Source: Pseudobutyrivibrio sp. (GTDB taxonomy: Bacteria > Bacillota > Clostridia > Lachnospirales > Lachnospiraceae). From it: a stretch of DNA of 8,445 nt. Shown piece by piece: positions 5,678 to 8,445 of this stretch (positions are counted from its first letter, which is position 1; the number at the start of each line of letters is the position of its first letter). The position numbers and the translations under genes were made by a program. The notes beneath the pieces are model-generated. The model saw only the letters and a list, made by a program, of their open reading frames with translations. It was not told the DNA's origin and ran no database searches. The stretch spans positions 1-8,445 of the forward strand of contig JAFYYE010000414.1 in assembly GCA_017557715.1 (NCBI GenBank), written 5' to 3'.

Positions 5678-7195
5678 TTATATATTTGCAAATAACTTTT
5701 CAATTTCTTCTGCACTCATTACTCTATTTGGATCTGTCAAATCTACTCCAACATCAGGAATAACTATTTCATCATTATTCTCTTCTGCTGGTGGTTCTGG
5801 CTCTGACTCAGGCTCTGGTGCAGGTTCTTCCTCAATAGCTCCGCCAACTTCTTCTAATAACGCATCTAAATCAACTCCATCAGCAGCTGGTTCTTCAGTA
5901 AGAATTACTTCCTCTTCAGGTGTTTCCTCTAGAATGATCTCTTCACTTGCTTCTTGTTCTACTACAGGCTCCTCTTGAGGAATTTCCTCTACCGGAGTTT
6001 CTTCTATTGGTGAATCCTCTAAGACAATCTCTTCTGCTACTTCTTCTGGAGCTGGTTCTTCAGTTGGTTGTTCCTCTAATGATATATCTTCAGCAGGTAA
6101 TTCCTTACTTTCAGCCTCTACTTCGATATTTTCTTCAACTGGAGCTTCCAGTGAAATTTCCTCTTCTACCTGTACCTCTTCCTCTACTGGCACCTCTTCA
6201 AGAGATATTTCATCCTCTACCGGAGGCTCTAATGATATTTCATCATCCAATACTTCCTCGGTAGTTGCTTCTTCTATTGGTTCTTCTTCAATTGGCATCT
6301 CTAAATCTATGCCTAAATCTTCTACTGCTTCCTCTACTCCTTCTTCCTCTGGAAGTGGCTCTTCTTCAATTGGAATATCTAAATCTAATCCTAATTCATC
6401 TGTTGCTTCTTCTATACTAGCTTCTTCAATTACGTCTTCAAGCTCTGGTATAGCTTCTTCTATTTCTATTTGAGGCTCCTCCATCTGTGGTAATTCCATC
6501 TGAGGTGCTTCAACTTGTGGCTCTTCCATTTGTGGCATTGCTTGCATAACTGGTGCTGCCATCTGCACTGGTTGCGCCATTACTGGAATTCCACTTTGAA
6601 TTTTACCTTCAATGTTTGATATCTGATTAGTTAAAGCAGCTATCTTCTGTTGGATATCAAAATTTGTTTCTTTAAGTAATGCCTGCTGTTTTTCAATCAT
6701 CTGAGAGTTGTTTGATTCCAGTTTTTCTTTAATAGAAAATAGTTGGTTTATCAACTCATCATTTGAATTCATCAAAGCATCTGTATTTTCTTTACTACGT
6801 GATATAGTTACCTTTGCTACTGCCTTTTGTGCATTAATAATATCTTCTGCTGGTAAAGCACTGCTTTCTTCGATGTTTCTTAGACGTTGGTCCATTTCAT
6901 CAAAGCTTTTCTTTATGACGAGATAGGAGGCCTTTTGAGCATTATATATTTCTTCATATTTCTGCTCTTCCATGTCTTTTGTTTTTAACGACATATCAAG
7001 TACGGCACTTATCAGGAAAAATAGCGCAACAATCATCAGAAGTACACCAACTGCCATCAACATGAAATTGCTGGCATAATTTATCATGATGTACAATTCC
7101 ATCACAACCAATACCGCTACCCCAATACCGGATAGTATTACCTGGATTTTGTCTTTTGCTATTTCTCTTTGAATTTTCTTTCTATTCTCGTCCAT
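5678..7195 (-). CDS. Membrane-anchored acidic coiled-coil protein with C-terminal FliM/FliY-like EIDALL-type motif
   Basis: A 505-residue protein of no family I can name. A basic N-terminus (RKKIQR) is followed by two hydrophobic helices at about 17-38 and 44-66 joined by a five-residue turn: a membrane hairpin with both ends probably inside. Residues about 72-200 are heptad-rich and likely a coiled coil. Residues 204-242 are rich in Met, Gln and Pro; 243-475 are extremely rich in Glu, Pro, Val and Ile, with a 26-residue tandem repeat (261-280 and 287-306) and ISLE at 320, 330, 347 and 371. The C-terminus MSAEEIEKLFANI (493-505) resembles LSQxEIDALLxxI, the CheY-P-binding peptide at the N-terminus of FliM and FliY; DLDALLEEV (442-450) is a weaker second copy. 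AGGGGG (7205-7200) overlaps the stop of the upstream phosphatase gene, so the two are cotranscribed. A tethering role is inference. Confidence 0.75.
   Translation of the reverse strand: MDENRKKIQREIAKDKIQVILSGIGVAVLVVMELYIMINYASNFMLMAVGVLLMIVALFFLISAVLDMSLKTKDMEEQKYEEIYNAQKASYLVIKKSFDEMDQRLRNIEESSALPAEDIINAQKAVAKVTISRSKENTDALMNSNDELINQLFSIKEKLESNNSQMIEKQQALLKETNFDIQQKIAALTNQISNIEGKIQSGIPVMAQPVQMAAPVMQAMPQMEEPQVEAPQMELPQMEEPQIEIEEAIPELEDVIEEASIEEATDELGLDLDIPIEEEPLPEEEGVEEAVEDLGIDLEMPIEEEPIEEATTEEVLDDEISLEPPVEDEISLEEVPVEEEVQVEEEISLEAPVEENIEVEAESKELPAEDISLEEQPTEEPAPEEVAEEIVLEDSPIEETPVEEIPQEEPVVEQEASEEIILEETPEEEVILTEEPAADGVDLDALLEEVGGAIEEEPAPEPESEPEPPAEENNDEIVIPDVGVDLTDPNRVMSAEEIEKLFANI
6260..6415 (-). 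repeat. Coding tandem repeat, two 78-bp units
   Basis: Within the acidic protein, residues 261-286 and 287-312 are two copies of a 26-residue unit whose best matched parts are IEEATDELGLDLDIPIEEEP and VEEAVEDLGIDLEMPIEEEP. The copies have diverged, so this is an old duplication rather than a recent slippage. Confidence 0.8.
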
Positions 7196-7203
7196 TGTGC
7201 CCC

Positions 7204-7815
7204 CTAGTTTTCATCCCTTTTATCAAATAGATGTACCATGTCCAACGCAAAAGAAATAGGATACAGCTGTACCATAACTGAATCTATAATTGTTCCAATT
7301 TTTAAATTAAATGTTATCTTTACAAAATCTATTTCTGGTGATTCAAATAACCTTTCAAATATCTTTACACTTTCTACATCAATGTTGTCTGTCTTAGGTG
7401 GAGAAATATCTACCATTCTATTTAATAGCTGTGACATTGAAGAAGCTGCACTACCCATCATTTGGTTCATTGCTTCTGATACCGCACTTAACTGAATTTC
7501 TCCAATCTCGCTAGCTAAATTCGATCCATCACCGCCCATCATAAGATCAGCGATAATCTTTACGTCATTTTCCTTTAAGATTAATACATTACTTCCTGAT
7601 AATCCCTTTACATAATTTATATGAACTAACACACATACATTATGATAATCATCAAGCGCTTCACTCTTTCTGATTAACTCAATTTTTGGTGTTGTAATAT
7701 CTACCTTAAGATTATTTAATAGGGCGCTAAGGGATGTTGCAGAAGAGCCCATACTTATATTTGCGATTTCCCCCAGTGTATCCTGCTGCTCTTTAGTTAA
7801 ACTTACATCAGCCAT
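7204..7815 (-). CDS. Stand-alone FliY/CheC-type CheY-P phosphatase domain
   Basis: A 203-residue cytoplasmic protein matching the CheC-like phosphatase domain of the flagellar switch protein FliY. Both catalytic E-x-x-N motifs are present: E16-I-A-N19 in LGEIANISMGSSATSLS, and E114-A-M-N117 in SAVSEAMNQMMGSAASSM. ITTPKIEL (40-47), DLMMGGDG (90-97) and VDISPP (135-140) are FliY-type rather than CheC-type wording. In this family these sites remove phosphate from CheY-P. Two usual FliY parts are missing: the N-terminal CheY-P-binding peptide (the protein begins MADVSLTKEQQ) and the C-terminal FliN/SpoA domain, so it should not join the switch ring itself. AGGAGG (7832-7827) precedes the ATG by 11 nt. 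The membrane protein gene follows after 8 nt and carries an EIDALL-type motif. Confidence 0.88.
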   Translation of the reverse strand: MADVSLTKEQQDTLGEIANISMGSSATSLSALLNNLKVDITTPKIELIRKSEALDDYHNVCVLVHINYVKGLSGSNVLILKENDVKIIADLMMGGDGSNLASEIGEIQLSAVSEAMNQMMGSAASSMSQLLNRMVDISPPKTDNIDVESVKIFERLFESPEIDFVKITFNLKIGTIIDSVMVQLYPISFALDMVHLFDKRDEN

Positions 7816-7884
7816 AAATTTTCCTTCCTCCTAATACTATATTTTCCCCCTTTATTTAAAATCATCACATGTTTACTACTATTG

Positions 7885-7890
7885 ATTATA
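7885..7890 (-). promoter_or_regulatory. Possible -10 box of the chemotaxis-like operon
   Basis: TATAAT on the minus strand, 69 nt before the ATG at 7815. No good -35 is seen 16-18 nt upstream. The 213-nt gap between this operon and tRNA-Arg is A/T-rich and holds no gene that I can see. Confidence 0.3.
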
Positions 7891-7995
7891 CAATATTTAG
7901 AATTATTAGACTACTTTTCACTCCTAACAATTATATGACAATATTGCGAAATATCTGTGGCTAAACTGTTATTATTTACATTTAATAATTTGCAT

Positions 7996-8021
7996 AAAAA
8001 AATAGAGCCTAATGGCTCTAT
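7996..8021 (-). terminator. Terminator of tRNA-Arg
   Basis: On the minus strand ATAGAGCC (8021-8014) pairs perfectly with GGCTCTAT (8009-8002), with loop ATTA and a run of T (8003-7996 side) after the stem. It lies just past the tRNA 3' end. Confidence 0.92.
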
Positions 8022-8028
8022 AGTATCC

Positions 8029-8100
8029 TGTTCCCTGGGGGAATCGAACCCTCAACTAGTGCTTAGGAGGCGCTTGTTATATCCATTTAACTAAGGGAAC
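8029..8100 (-). tRNA. tRNA-Arg (anticodon CCT), with two A-C stem mismatches
   Basis: A 72-nt cloverleaf on the minus strand. The acceptor GTTCCCT/AGGGAAC is perfect with discriminator A. The D-stem is GTTA/TAAC with GG in the loop. The anticodon loop is CTCCTAA with anticodon CCT at 8067-8065, reading AGG. The T-loop is TTCGATT. No CCA is encoded. Two stem positions do not pair: C29 with A41 (8072, 8060) in the anticodon stem and A50 with C64 (8052, 8038) in the T-stem. A promoter and terminator are in place, so it is probably expressed. Confidence 0.88.
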
Positions 8101-8116
8101 TTAACGCAACTATTAG

Positions 8117-8145
8117 ATTTTAATCCACTAGTTGCTAAAAATCAA
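8117..8145 (-). promoter_or_regulatory. Promoter of tRNA-Arg
   Basis: On the minus strand TTGATT (8145-8140), 17-nt spacer, TAAAAT (8122-8117). The start would be near 8110, about 10 nt before the mature tRNA end. A 7-bp inverted repeat GCAACTA/TAGTTGC (8106-8112, 8129-8135) encloses the -10 box. Confidence 0.6.
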
Positions 8146-8154
8146 GGTTAATCA

Positions 8155-8166
8155 AACAGTACTGTT
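8155..8166. repeat. 12-bp perfect palindrome
   Basis: AACAGTACTGTT reads the same on both strands. It lies upstream of the tRNA-Arg promoter, between it and the gene ending at 8244. The size and symmetry would suit a dimeric repressor site, but no regulator is linked to it. Confidence 0.35.
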
Positions 8167-8243
8167 CCCTGTAGCCAAATTATACCTTTAAAGCGTCTAC
8201 CTACAGTCGGCTCCCCAAATAAATCCTTTTTATTTATACATAC

Positions 8244-8445
8244 TTACAAAACCACATCGTTACTCTCGACAATCATAACGCATAGTTCTTCCATAGTTAA
8301 ATGGTTTACAACGTACTTAACATCAAGGATATCTCCAAGGATTTCATATTTATCGTTCTCAATTCCATATGGCATGAAGAAAGATGTTACGACACTAAAT
8401 ATGTCTTCTCTTGTCACTCTTCTAGAAATCTTTTGATAAAGATCA
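8244..8445 (-). CDS. Unidentified protein, C-terminal 66 residues (gene cut by window edge)
   Basis: An open frame on the minus strand enters from the right edge at 8444 and ends with TAA at 8246-8244. The visible part starts DLYQKISRRVTREDIF, continues with SFFMPYGIENDKYEIL and ends MIVESNDVVL. Codon use and an even mix of charged and hydrophobic residues look like real coding sequence; the other minus-strand frames hit stops early. There is no membrane segment, and I recognise no family. No terminator is seen before the tRNA-Arg promoter, so transcription may run into that gene. Confidence 0.7.
   Translation of the reverse strand, partial: DLYQKISRRVTREDIFSVVTSFFMPYGIENDKYEILGDILDVKYVVNHLTMEELCVMIVESNDVVL

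Noticed and set aside
5947..6264. Open frame on the plus strand opposite the acidic linker
   Set aside because: It is a Leu/Pro-rich shadow produced by the repeated GAA/GAG codons of the real gene; it has no ribosome site and no sensible protein.
7951..7978. Sigma-D (flagellar) promoter-like TAAA and CAGATAT on the minus strand upstream of the FliY-type gene
   Set aside because: The spacer is 17 nt, longer than the usual 14-16, and the -10 lacks the CCGATAT core. It lies over 130 nt from the start codon. Tempting from context but too weak to call.
8028..8171. Integration (att) site of a mobile element at tRNA-Arg
   Set aside because: The direct repeat is only 10 bp, lies upstream rather than downstream of the tRNA, and there is no integrase or inserted cargo between the copies.

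Overview
The window looks like chromosome from a low-GC, motile Clostridia, most likely a Lachnospiraceae (Butyrivibrio/Roseburia type). The reasons are strong A/T bias, AGGAGG-type ribosome sites, tRNA genes without an encoded CCA, an AbiEi/AbiEii pair of the type common in gut Clostridia, an S11 D-Ala-D-Ala carboxypeptidase with a membrane anchor, and a FliY-type chemotaxis phosphatase. The taxon is inferred from protein style, not from a marker gene.

Layout. 61-678 (+) is a MobA-like nucleotidyltransferase, convergent with and 6 nt from an AbiE-type toxin-antitoxin operon on the minus strand (antitoxin 1539-2171, toxin-like partner 685-1539, joined by a TAATG stop/start). The operon starts at a near-consensus promoter at 2212-2240. 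The toxin-like protein has lost recognisable parts of the usual catalytic motif. A divergent winged-helix protein (2366-2878, weakly ArgR-like) shares the upstream region, which carries three TTGTCTT repeats spaced close to whole helical turns. A bidirectional terminator at 2919-2965 separates it from the D,D-carboxypeptidase gene (3006-4391, -). This gene is divergent from trmB (4510-5154, +).

After trmB there is a GC-rich, structured, apparently non-coding stretch (5160-5334) whose two ends pair and are followed by a U-tract. It is the best candidate for an unannotated RNA and is perhaps 6S-like. A tRNA-Lys(CTT) with its own promoter and terminator follows on the minus strand.

The right part (5678-7815, -) is a two-gene operon. 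The first gene encodes a stand-alone FliY/CheC-type phosphatase domain without the C-terminal FliN (SpoA) domain. The second encodes a 505-residue protein with a two-helix membrane hairpin, a coiled coil, a very acidic Glu/Pro linker and a C-terminal motif resembling the CheY-P-binding peptide found at the N-terminus of FliM and FliY. Together they suggest a membrane-tethered module that binds and dephosphorylates a CheY-like regulator. This is the most interesting system in the window. A tRNA-Arg(CCT) with two A-C mismatches in its stems and the 3' end of an unidentified minus-strand gene close the window.
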